Of a DNA stretch of 30,502 bases, positions 14,326 through 20,848 are shown piece by piece. Every line of letters starts with the position of its first letter. The first letter of the stretch is position 1. Under the pieces are notes generated by a model that worked only from the letters and a program-made list of their open reading frames with translations, was not told the origin of the DNA and searched no databases. The stretch is from contig DKSD01000069.1 in NCBI GenBank assembly GCA_002473165.1, positions 1 to 30,502 on the forward strand. Direction: 5' to 3'. This stretch comes from Succinatimonas sp. UBA7265 (lineage in GTDB: Bacteria; Pseudomonadota; Gammaproteobacteria; Enterobacterales; Succinivibrionaceae). The translations under genes were made by a program, and so were the position numbers.

Positions 14326-16107
14326 TCAGTGCCTGAGTTCTTTGAAACAGATCGCGCAGCGGCGGCGGAAGAAGGCGATCCCGTAGGCGCAGATCCGGCC
14401 GGTGCAGTCATATGCCAGTTCTTCGCCATAGTTTTTTTCTTCGATCTGGCAGAGCGCCTGTCGGGCGTCCCGGCCCAGATCGCGCAGGCTGTCAGCGTGT
14501 TTTAACTCCAGCACCACGCCTGTATCCTGATCCTGGGATTTGAACGTAATGTCCGCATAGCCGTCGCCGCTTTCACGGTTGGAACAATAGTCAATGACCA
14601 GTTCGTCGCCGGCTGCTGCAAAAATGCCGTCTATGAATCCGTGATAAAAATTCTCCGGCGGTGACTTTGTGGCCGAATCCCGCAGCGAGACGAAACCGGA
14701 GAGCAGTTTCCCCAGCACCAGACCGGCGGTTTTCGGATCACCTGAGAGCATAGAGGTGATCAGTTTTCGGACTTCATGGCTGTACGGCCCGTCACCGTTG
14801 TCGTGGTAATAATTCACCACATTGTCGCGGAAGCATTTTTTGACCTCCGCGTTGGGGATGCGGAATTCATGAACATCGTCTGTTCCCCTTTTATCGAGGG
14901 TGAGATAGCCGGTGTAAACGAGCAGGTTCCAGAAGTCAGGCGATCTCCTGAATTTCAGATCCCCGTAACTCATGCCCTCGTTTATCCTGATCTCCGCGCT
15001 TCTCCCCTCAAGCAGCATCGAAAGCCGGTCAGCGTCATCGGCTTTAAGGTACGGCATGTACTCAGTAACGATCTGAAGGTTGCTGGTGTTATTCCAGTAA
15101 GCCGGCGGATTGAGCGATGCAGGCCCGTCCCGGCGCGGCTTTAACAGATCGCGCACATAGGAAGTCACATCCCAGGGGCAGAAGATCTCCTGAGATCCGA
15201 ACCGGTAACCGTCATAACTTGCTTTGGTGCGTTCATACAGATCATCAAAACCGTAATACGAGAGCATGGCGCGCACTTCATCTGCGGTAAACCCAAACGC
15301 CGCCGACAGGCTGTCATCACCGTCGAGCGCCGTGTTCAGCGTGAAATTGTTCAGGATCGTAAAGATCCCCTCTTTAGTTGCTCTCAGGCAGCCTGTCAGG
15401 ATCCCCTTTTTAAGTTCGGGGTTGGTTTTAAGCACATTGCCGAGCATGGGCGAGATCACATTGCTCATCTCTTTGTAATAGCCGTTCATGGCGGCTTTCT
15501 GCAGCGGCACGTCGTACTCGTCTATAAGCAGCACCGCTTTGCGTCCGCAGTGCTTAAAGATCAGGTGGCACAGCTTCTTCAGGGAATCGCTGATGCGCCG
15601 CTCGCCTTCATCGCTGGGTTCAAACGGGAGATCCCTGACCTTAACAAAATCCTCCCGATCGTCATCGTCCAGCCTGCTGCTGTTTAACAGCCATTTAAAG
15701 CGGTCGAAGAGATCCCTCACCAAAGAGACCAGCGCGGTATAGGCCTTGGGGTATGAGATGGCGTCTATGCTTTTGAGCGTGATGCTGACGACCGGGTGCT
15801 GCCCCATGTTCCTGCGGCAGAAATCCTCATCTTTGCAGATCTCCAGGCCCTTAAACAGTTCCTGCTGCGCAGAGGTGTCGCCCGGTTTTGCATAATTTTG
15901 CTCAAGGAAATACGCCAGCGTGCTCATCATCAGCGTCTTGCCAAAACGCCTGGGGCGCAGGATCAGGAAGGTGTCATCACTGCCTTCCAGGATGGTCTTG
16001 ATGAACCTGGTCTTGTCGACATAGTAATAACCGCCCTCGATGAAAGTGCGAAAGTCCTCGGTGCCGACTTTCACGCTCAGAGGCGTTGCTGACGAAACTT
16101 CAGGCAT
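14326..16107 (-). CDS. AAA-ATPase-like protein with C-terminal PD-(D/E)XK nuclease domain (DUF1703 type)
   Basis: The 593-aa product has the layout of the AAA-ATPase_like plus PD-(D/E)XK family, common in host-associated anaerobes and often multicopy. The N-terminus reads YYYVDKTRFIKTIL, then a Walker A-like RPRRFGKTLMMS (51-62). Walker B is VLLIDEYDVPLQKA (about 193-206). The C-terminal nuclease-like part has NREsGDGYADITF followed by GVVLELKHAD, which supplies the D...E-x-K set. The function of the family is unproven; mobile-element or defence roles have been suggested from context. Start is ATG with a weak SD. The gene is bracketed by direct repeats (14168-14318 and 16271-16500), suggesting insertion or duplication as a unit. 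Confidence 0.85.
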   Translation of the reverse strand: MPEVSSATPLSVKVGTEDFRTFIEGGYYYVDKTRFIKTILEGSDDTFLILRPRRFGKTLMMSTLAYFLEQNYAKPGDTSAQQELFKGLEICKDEDFCRRNMGQHPVVSITLKSIDAISYPKAYTALVSLVRDLFDRFKWLLNSSRLDDDDREDFVKVRDLPFEPSDEGERRISDSLKKLCHLIFKHCGRKAVLLIDEYDVPLQKAAMNGYYKEMSNVISPMLGNVLKTNPELKKGILTGCLRATKEGIFTILNNFTLNTALDGDDSLSAAFGFTADEVRAMLSYYGFDDLYERTKASYDGYRFGSQEIFCPWDVTSYVRDLLKPRRDGPASLNPPAYWNNTSNLQIVTEYMPYLKADDADRLSMLLEGRSAEIRINEGMSYGDLKFRRSPDFWNLLVYTGYLTLDKRGTDDVHEFRIPNAEVKKCFRDNVVNYYHDNGDGPYSHEVRKLITSMLSGDPKTAGLVLGKLLSGFVSLRDSATKSPPENFYHGFIDGIFAAAGDELVIDYCSNRESGDGYADITFKSQDQDTGVVLELKHADSLRDLGRDARQALCQIEEKNYGEELAYDCTGRICAYGIAFFRRRCAICFKELRH

Positions 16108-16270
16108 GAATGCTTACCCGTAAATTATTTTGCGTTTATTCATAATGGTAGAAGATCAAGATGCTCTTTGCAAAACACGCATACGTGTCAGATAATTCGG
16201 GTATCCTCATAAACTTCGGCTTTGCCGCGAACTTGAAGCTGAATTTTCCCAAAGCGCCTTGAAGGCAAGA

Positions 16271-16500
16271 CCTGACAAATGGCAATTCACCGAGTCTTCG
16301 TAAAAATCGGCCAAAAGCCGACTGAAAAACAGCGCAAACGCCTCCGCAAGGCTGCGGCGCTGCCGATCACTTATGACGACGACAGTCCGGAACTTACAAA
16401 AGAGCAGTATGAGGAATTCGCCAGGATCGCGGCCGCGCAGCGCGCGAAAAAGCAAAATTTGAAATAAGCTCAGCCCTTCACCAGCCAGCACCCGCGCGTT
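16271..16500 (+). repeat. Intact copy of the repeat flanking the ATPase gene
   Basis: This segment contains the 62-codon antitoxin-like gene and the 3' end of the opposite-strand wHTH relic. It is the counterpart of 14168-14318. Best conserved are 16302-16324 and 16424-16479, with similarity fading towards about 16500. Both copies have the same orientation, so they are direct repeats about 2.1 kb apart. Confidence 0.75.
16279..16467 (+). CDS. Small antitoxin-like protein (62 aa), orphan
   Basis: The product begins MAIHRVFVKIGQKPTEKQRKR and has a basic N-terminus, then an acidic turn PITYDDDSPELTKEQYEEFAR, then a basic tail. The pattern (A-x-P-I-x-Y/F-D-x-D-x-P-E-L-T-x-E-Q) is typical of short partner proteins in type II toxin-antitoxin loci, but I cannot name a family with certainty. 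No toxin gene follows: 2 bases beyond its stop is the end of the wHTH relic on the opposite strand. A decayed copy lies at 14168-14318. The SD is weak (GAAGG, 13 nt before the ATG). Translation is plausible because the reading frame is intact here but deleted in the other copy. Confidence 0.5.
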   Translation: MAIHRVFVKIGQKPTEKQRKRLRKAAALPITYDDDSPELTKEQYEEFARIAAAQRAKKQNLK

Positions 16501-16753
16501 CGGCCGATCCTTTCTGTAACGCCGGCTTTAACGAGTTCTGCCATCTTTCGTTGCACCGTGGAGCGCGACACTTCGATCTTTTGGGCGAGCACACTCTGGC
16601 TGACGCGCGGATTAGCGCGCAGCACCGCCAGAATGGCGGCATGGGGGCTTTTATGCCGTCCGCACCATGACGGCCGCTGGGCTCATTATCATCAATTTTT
16701 TGCTGATAGCATTGACAAGTATCTGAAAAATTGCATAAATTAGAGAAAAACAA
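16470..16753 (-). pseudogene. Frameshifted C-terminal relic of a winged-HTH (AlbA_2/RecG-like ATP-binding) protein
   Basis: Read on the minus strand, 16645 down to 16470 encodes a clear winged helix-turn-helix: HAAILAVLRANPRVSQSVLA, QKIEVSRSTVQRKMAELVKA, GVTERIGRTRGCWLVKG-stop. This is the typical C-terminal end of AlbA_2/Schlafen-type putative regulators. The sequence just upstream continues in another frame as KIDDNEPSGRHGADGIKAP. The two frames would join if the C5 run at 16647-16643 had one more C. No AlbA domain is present further upstream, so only the tail survives. The 91-codon open frame covering this region is the wrong frame after the C-run. Confidence 0.72.
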
Positions 16754-16865
16754 GGAAGATATTCTCGCGTAAGCAGCGGGCGTCCGACAAGCGGCTCTCC
16801 GAATTTTCAGATGCGCTGGCGCCTTAAATAACCGGCAGGCGTAACTTACGGGCAGACAAAAGCGC

Positions 16866-16883
16866 CACAGCCGTCAGGCTGTG
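16866..16883 (-). terminator. Hairpin after the tRNA operon
   Basis: A perfect 7-bp stem, 16866-16872 (CACAGCC) with 16877-16883, has a 4-nt loop. It lies 38 bases after the tRNA-Met CCA end and is followed on the minus strand by GCGCTTTTG. It is the probable end of the tRNA transcript, with a short T-run set 4 bases off the stem. Confidence 0.65.
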
Positions 16884-16920
16884 AAATTTTCTAAGTAATT
16901 TATTGAAATTAAATAAGAAG

Positions 16921-16997
16921 TGGTAGCTAAGATTGGAATCGAACCAATGACCTCAGCATTATGAGTGCCGCGCTCTAACCGACTGAGCTACTTAGCC
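16921..16997 (-). tRNA. tRNA-Met (CAU), elongator
   Basis: A 77-nt cloverleaf with encoded CCA. Anticodon loop CTCATAA is closed by a GGCA/TGCT-type stem and gives anticodon CAU. The body (GGCTAAGTAGCTCAGTCGG, TTAGAGC) resembles the E. coli elongator tRNA-Met rather than tRNA-Ile2. A standard 1-72 pair is present as G-U, unlike the initiator tRNA, which lacks the pair. T-loop is TTCGATT. It is the third gene of the operon. Confidence 0.95.
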
Positions 16998-17011
16998 ATG
17001 CAAAGAATAGT

Positions 17012-17087
17012 TGGCTGGGGCACAAGGGATCGAACCTTGGAAATGGCGGAATCAGAATCCGCTGCCTTACCACTTGGCTATGCCCCA
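17012..17087 (-). tRNA. tRNA-Gln (CUG)
   Basis: A 76-nt cloverleaf with encoded CCA. Acceptor TGGGGCA pairs with TGCCCCA, followed by G73, the discriminator expected for glutaminyl-tRNA synthetase. Anticodon loop TTCTGAT is closed by GCGGA/TCCGC and gives CUG. T-loop is canonical TTCGATC. It is the middle gene of the operon. Confidence 0.95.
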
Positions 17088-17102
17088 ACTCGGTTGTTCA
17101 GG

Positions 17103-17177
17103 TGGCAGGGGTAACTGGATTCGGACCAGTGCATGACGGGATCAAAACCCGTTGCCTTACCACTTGGCGATACCCCT
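17103..17177 (-). tRNA. tRNA-Gln (UUG) with an unusual T-loop
   Basis: A 75-nt cloverleaf with encoded CCA. Acceptor AGGGGTA pairs with TACCCCT, then G73. Anticodon loop TTTTGAT is closed by ACGGG/CCCGT and gives UUG. The T-loop reads TCCGAAT instead of TTCGAAT, so position 55, almost always U (pseudouridine), is C. All other features look normal. First gene after the promoter. Confidence 0.93.
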
Positions 17178-17221
17178 GTGCATCATTGACATGCAAGGAG
17201 TTGTGTTAAACAACGGTGCTC

Positions 17222-17249
17222 ATTATATAGACGGGCTTTTTTTTGTCAA
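17222..17249 (-). promoter_or_regulatory. Strong sigma-70 promoter of the tRNA operon
   Basis: Minus strand TTGACA (17249-17244), 16-bp spacer, TATAAT (17227-17222), both hexamers perfect. Above it is an AT-rich stretch (about 17250-17280) like an UP element. The bases after the -10 (GAGCACC) are partly GC-rich, like stringently controlled promoters. Start of transcription is expected near 17214, about 37 bases before the first tRNA. Confidence 0.92.
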
Positions 17250-17284
17250 CAAAATTTTTTCACAATTTTAATTTTTCTTTAAAC

Positions 17285-17316
17285 GCCCGCAAGTAAACGG
17301 TTTGCAAGGGCTTTTT
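17285..17316 (+). terminator. Hairpin with T5 run of unclear purpose
   Basis: GCCC (17285-17288) and GCAA (17289-17292) pair with TTGC (17302-17305) and GGGC (17308-17311), with a 2-nt bulge, followed by TTTTT. It has terminator shape on the + strand, yet no + strand gene ends nearby. It may insulate the HAD gene from spurious transcription through the divergent tRNA promoter. Confidence 0.35.
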
Positions 17317-17419
17317 AAAGGCGCGCGCCGCCGCCCGGCCGCGGGCTGAACCCCCACTCACAAAATGCCGCAAAAGCGCCTCCGCACGGGCTTTGAGGCT
17401 GTTTTCCCGCTCAAATTGC

Positions 17420-17428
17420 TGTTATAGT
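17420..17428 (+). promoter_or_regulatory. Extended -10 promoter for the HAD gene
   Basis: TGT followed by TATAGT (17423-17428) is an extended -10 element (TGn-TATAAT, 5 of 6). No good -35 is seen 16-18 bases upstream, which is usual for this promoter type. It would give a leader of about 20 nt before the start at 17456. Confidence 0.5.
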
Positions 17429-17455
17429 TTACTTATTGAAGATTTGGAGGTTTTT

Positions 17456-18397
17456 ATGGCAGAGTCCAAAGTTTCCGCTGAAGCGGAAAACGCCGGCGGC
17501 AAACAGGAGAACGTGATGGCCTTCTGCTATGACTTTGACCACACCCTCTCCCCTGATGACATGCAGGCGCAAGGCTTTATCCAAAAGCTCAAGGAGAATG
17601 TGCCGGAGTTCTGGGCGACCTCCAACAAACTGGCCACCGAGCACGAGATGGATCCTAACCTCGCCTATATGTACCTCATGCTCAAAGGCGCCGAGAACAA
17701 GTTTTATGTAAAACGCGACATGCTGCGGCGCTTTGGCTCAAAGATCCAGCTCTACCCAGGCCTTGACACCTGGTTTGAGCGCGTCAACGAGCTTGGGGCC
17801 AGGCAGGGGCTCACGGTTGAACACTACATCATCTCCTCTGGGATCAAAGACATGATCCTCGGCACCTCCATAGGCAAAAAATTCAAGGCCGTCTACGCCA
17901 ACACCTTCCTCTACAATGACGACGGCGTCGCCACCTGGCCTTCCATGGTCATCAACTTCACGAACAAGACCCAGTTCCTCTTCCGCATCGAAAAGGGCGC
18001 GATCGATGTAAATGACAAGAACGTCAACACCTACTACCGCCCCGAGGACATGCGCGTGCCCTTCTCCAACATGATCTACATCGGCGACAGCGCCACGGAC
18101 ATCCCCTGCATGAAGCTTGTCAACTCCTTTGGCGGGCACTCCATCGGCGTCTTCGATCCGCAACACCAGAACCGCGAACAGGTCTACGGGCTCATCCGCG
18201 ATCGCCGCATCCGCTACTTCGCCCCGGCCGACTACTCGGAAGGCTCCGAGCTCTCCACGCTGGTCACGCAGATCATCAGCTATATCGGGGCGGGCAACGT
18301 GCTGCGCCGCCAGAGCGAGCGCTGCCAGCGCGAAAGCCGCGAGCACCTGGGCAAGGCGCAAAACGCCCAGCCCAAATACGATCCTCTGGACAGCTGA
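17456..18397 (+). CDS. HAD-family phosphatase
   Basis: A cytoplasmic haloacid-dehalogenase-superfamily hydrolase of 313 aa. Motif I is FCYDFDHTLS with nucleophile D26 and general acid D28. Motif II is represented by the Ser of HYIISSGIK, motif III probably by NKTQFLF, and motif IV by YIGDSATDIPCM, which binds magnesium. An inserted helical cap lies between motifs I and II. The set is complete, so phosphatase or phosphotransferase activity is expected, but the substrate cannot be named. The ATG at 17456 has a perfect GGAGG 5 nt upstream; the open frame extends 21 codons further without a site. It is monocistronic: extended -10 promoter before it and a strong terminator after it. Confidence 0.88.
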   Translation: MAESKVSAEAENAGGKQENVMAFCYDFDHTLSPDDMQAQGFIQKLKENVPEFWATSNKLATEHEMDPNLAYMYLMLKGAENKFYVKRDMLRRFGSKIQLYPGLDTWFERVNELGARQGLTVEHYIISSGIKDMILGTSIGKKFKAVYANTFLYNDDGVATWPSMVINFTNKTQFLFRIEKGAIDVNDKNVNTYYRPEDMRVPFSNMIYIGDSATDIPCMKLVNSFGGHSIGVFDPQHQNREQVYGLIRDRRIRYFAPADYSEGSELSTLVTQIISYIGAGNVLRRQSERCQRESREHLGKAQNAQPKYDPLDS

Positions 18398-18461
18398 GCC
18401 CAGCTGATTAGCTGCGCTCAAGCCAGGCGCGGCATTGCTGATCCCGCTTTTGCTGCTCCAT

Positions 18462-18502
18462 GCCGCCAGGTTCCTCGGCACTCGGCATCTGGCGGCGTTT
18501 TT
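18462..18502 (+). terminator. Intrinsic terminator of the HAD gene
   Basis: A perfect 8-bp stem, 18462-18469 (GCCGCCAG) with 18489-18496, followed by GTTTTT. The 19-nt loop is longer than usual. It lies 65 bases after the stop codon. Confidence 0.8.
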
Positions 18503-18616
18503 GCATTCTAAGAGCAGTCACAACGTCAAAAATTGTCATTTTATATGCAGTGAAGTATCATATTTTTGTCGTTTTAACGGCACTCTAAATTCATGTTTTT
18601 GTAGTTTTATCAGCAG

Positions 18617-18645
18617 TTGTTGCTTTTATTTATTTGTTTTATAAA
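18617..18645 (+). promoter_or_regulatory. AT-rich promoter at the DUF4143 ATPase start
   Basis: TTGTTG (18617-18622), 17-bp spacer, TATAAA (18640-18645). The expected transcription start 7 bases after the -10 is 18652, the A of the ATG. No SD precedes the start codon. Both facts fit a leaderless mRNA. The surrounding 150 bases are strikingly AT-rich compared with the rest of the window. Confidence 0.45.
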
Positions 18646-18651
18646 TAAAAT

Positions 18652-19938
18652 ATGATATTATCCAAAATAGATCGGATAGTCCTCGATCAGCAAGAGGATT
18701 TGGCACTGCTCAGGCAGGGAAACTACTGCACTCGCGAGGAAGAAGCGCTGATCGATTTGGACAGCCATTTAGCTCAAGTCGTCACCGGAGTGCGCCGAAG
18801 CGGAAAATCAACCCTGTGCCTTCAGGCGCTGGAGCATGCGGGCGTCAAGTATGCCTATATGAATTTTGATGACAACCGGCTTACAGATCTGCATGCGGAC
18901 GATCTGGATCTAATACTGGAGGCTCTCTACAAAAAATACGGCGACTTCAGTTATCTCATGCTCGATGAGATCCAAAACGTCGAAGGCTGGCATCTTTTCG
19001 TCAACCGCATGCTCCGCAGGGGGATGCATATAGTACTGACAGGCAGCAACTCCCGGCTGCTCAGCGGAGAACTGGCTTCTTATCTTACAGGCCGTCACCA
19101 CCAAATAGAGCTCCTGCCGTTCTCGTTTCGCGATTTCTGCGCCTGTAAGGGTGTCGCAACCGAGCCGCTTACCACCAAAAACCGCGGGCTTTTGGCGGGA
19201 GCTTTTGACGATTACATGCGCACAGGCGGCTTTCCTGAATTGCTCCATGAAAAGGATATTAAGGGGTACATCGATTCGCTGATTGACAGCATCCTCAGTC
19301 AGGACATAAGAAAGCGTTTTAATATCAAATACACTGATACATTGGAGCGCCTGACAAACCACCTGCTCAATGAGGCTCCGGCTTTTCTGGTCAAAGACAA
19401 ATTGCAAAAACTTTTTGGTTTCAGCTCAATACACACGCTCGGCAATTATCTTCATTATCTGGAACAGACTTATCTGCTCTCCTATGTAATGAAATACTCC
19501 GCCAGAAGCCGAGTCCGTCTCCGCAACCCCAAATACTACGCAATCGATGTGTCCATGATGAACGAGCGCAAGGATGCCTTCTCAGGTGAAAACCTCGGTA
19601 TGCGCCTGGAAACCATCGTTTATCTCGAATTAAGACGCCGGGCCAGGTACGCCCGCCAGGACGTATATTATTTCAACAACGGGCGCTCAGAATGTGATTT
19701 CGTGGTCTGCGACGGAAACCGTTCCATTTCCGCCTTTCAAGTAAGTTATGACATTTCAGACCCAAAAACGTTTCGCCGCGAGATCCGAGGCTGTATCGCC
19801 GGCGCAGAGGGTACCAGCTGCGAGCAATTGTATTTGCTTACCTATAACGACACCCGCGATGACACCGTCACCGCAGGGCGCCGGATCAGGATCATGCCGG
19901 TATGGGAATGGCTGCTTGAGAAAGATTCCGCCGTTTAA
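18652..19938 (+). CDS. AAA-14 / DUF4143 ATP-binding protein
   Basis: The 428-aa product follows the AAA_14 plus DUF4143 layout found in many copies in host-associated bacteria and archaea. Walker A is TGVRRSGKST (45-54), Walker B YLMLDEIQNV (101-110), and a sensor-1-like motif IVLTGSNSRLLS follows. The C-terminal DUF4143 region (about 220-428) contains YYFNNGRSECDFVV and AFQVSYDI, a PD-(D/E)XK-like E-x-D...Q-x arrangement in which the usual Lys is not apparent. The cellular role of the family is not established; nuclease, defence or element-maintenance roles have been proposed. No partner gene adjoins it. AT-rich upstream DNA and lower GC than the neighbouring operon indicate acquisition. Confidence 0.87.
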   Translation: MILSKIDRIVLDQQEDLALLRQGNYCTREEEALIDLDSHLAQVVTGVRRSGKSTLCLQALEHAGVKYAYMNFDDNRLTDLHADDLDLILEALYKKYGDFSYLMLDEIQNVEGWHLFVNRMLRRGMHIVLTGSNSRLLSGELASYLTGRHHQIELLPFSFRDFCACKGVATEPLTTKNRGLLAGAFDDYMRTGGFPELLHEKDIKGYIDSLIDSILSQDIRKRFNIKYTDTLERLTNHLLNEAPAFLVKDKLQKLFGFSSIHTLGNYLHYLEQTYLLSYVMKYSARSRVRLRNPKYYAIDVSMMNERKDAFSGENLGMRLETIVYLELRRRARYARQDVYYFNNGRSECDFVVCDGNRSISAFQVSYDISDPKTFRREIRGCIAGAEGTSCEQLYLLTYNDTRDDTVTAGRRIRIMPVWEWLLEKDSAV

Positions 19939-20014
19939 CCAGGGAAACCGTAAAACCGCGTAGGGCCGATGCCGCCGAACGCCGTGATCCGCCCTGCTTT
20001 AATCCCCTGATCCC

Positions 20015-20023
20015 TGATATAAT
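20015..20023 (+). promoter_or_regulatory. Extended -10 promoter of the vbhA-fic operon
   Basis: TGA followed by a perfect TATAAT (20018-20023). The -35 region (TGCTTT) is poor, as is normal for extended -10 promoters. Transcription would begin near 20030, about 34 bases before the antitoxin start. This is the only recognisable promoter before miaB-ybeZ-ybeY-ybeX-lnt. Confidence 0.6.
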
Positions 20024-20063
20024 AAAGGCAGAGAAACACACAAGACGCAAAAGACTTAAGCCT

Positions 20064-20219
20064 ATGATCCTTGATGAAATCAAAGCCTCTTTAGCCATAG
20101 AGAACCTTCGCCTGACCTCGCAGGAGGAGCAGGTGCTCTCAGACTACATCGAGGGGCGCATCAGCTTTGACGAGCTCAGGCAGTTTGTCGCCGGCCTGTT
20201 AAAGAGCAAGGCCGCCTGA
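20064..20219 (+). CDS. VbhA-like antitoxin of a Fic toxin
   Basis: A 51-aa protein, MILDEIKASLAIENLRLTSQ onward. Class I Fic antitoxins (VbhA family) silence Fic AMP-transferases with an inhibitory helix carrying (S/T)xxxE(G/N). Here it is SLAIEN at residues 9-14, with E13 expected to contact the second Arg of the Fic motif and block ATP. The rest (TSQEEQVLSDYIEGRISFDELRQF, in part) is the second VbhA helix pair. The gene lies directly before fic, in the same frame and separated from it by one TGA. SD is weak. The identification rests on motif plus position. Confidence 0.82.
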   Translation: MILDEIKASLAIENLRLTSQEEQVLSDYIEGRISFDELRQFVAGLLKSKAA

Positions 20220-20222
20220 ATT

Positions 20223-20837
20223 TTGCAGGATCTTTCCGAGGACAGTTTCTACTGCTATCCGGGGACGGATGTCCTCATCAACCTCCAGGGCGAGCGCGAT
20301 CCCGAAAAGCTTGCCTCAGTCGAGCGCCTGTTCTCAGGCGCGAGGCTTGCCGATCTCTACCGCAAACCCTGCCCGGGCCGCTTTGATTTAAAACACCTCC
20401 AAAAGATCCACCATTATCTCTTCCAGGACATCTACCCCTGGGCAGGGCAGCTGCGCCGCGTCGACATCTCAAAAGGCTTCCTCTTCTGCCATGTCGCCTA
20501 CATCGAGCATGAGGCGCACAAGCTCTTTGCCTGGCTTAAAGAGCAGAAGTTCTTTCGCGGCCTGGGCTTTGACGAGCTTATGGACAAGGCCTCGCACCTG
20601 TTCTCGGAAATCAACGCCCTCCACCCGTTTCGCGACGGCAACGGCAGGACGCAGCGCGAGTTTTTAAGGGAGCTGCTGCTGCGCACAGGCTATGAGGTGC
20701 GCTATTCGATGCTCCAGGATCCCTCTTTGATGATCAGGGCCTCCGTCGCCGCGTGCAACGGCGACGAGAGCCTGATGCGGCAGCTTTTTTGCGCCTGCAC
20801 GGTAAAACGCGGCACCAGGGTGCCACAAAACAGCTAA
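20223..20837 (+). CDS. fic: Fic-domain AMP-transferase toxin
   Basis: Fic enzymes transfer AMP from ATP to target proteins; bacterial VbhT/FicT types hit DNA gyrase and topoisomerase IV. The 204-aa product has a full catalytic motif HPFRDGNGRTQR (H134, F136, D138, G-N140, R142, R145) and the flap region KGFLFCHVAYIEHEA. The N-terminus NxYPGTDVL-like (CYPGTDVLINLQGERDPEKL) is standard for the family. The best start is TTG at 20223, since no ATG is available between the antitoxin stop and the conserved YPGTDVL. SD is poor, so translation may depend on coupling to the antitoxin. The stop is only 11 bases before miaB. Confidence 0.92.
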   Translation: MQDLSEDSFYCYPGTDVLINLQGERDPEKLASVERLFSGARLADLYRKPCPGRFDLKHLQKIHHYLFQDIYPWAGQLRRVDISKGFLFCHVAYIEHEAHKLFAWLKEQKFFRGLGFDELMDKASHLFSEINALHPFRDGNGRTQREFLRELLLRTGYEVRYSMLQDPSLMIRASVAACNGDESLMRQLFCACTVKRGTRVPQNS

Positions 20838-20848
20838 AGAAAAAAAAC

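Noticed and set aside
16478..16753. 91-codon minus-strand open frame read as a single protein
   Set aside because: Only its upstream part is in the old coding frame; after the C5 run at 16643-16647 the true winged-HTH sequence is in another frame, so this open frame is not a protein.
16754..16865. Gene or RNA between the wHTH relic and the tRNA terminator
   Set aside because: Only short frames without start sites and a loose inverted CGTAAG/CTTACG pair are present; nothing strong enough to annotate.
17738..18481. 247-codon minus-strand frame opposite the HAD gene
   Set aside because: Shadow of a GC-rich gene with a complete set of HAD motifs on the + strand; the minus-strand product has no recognisable domain.
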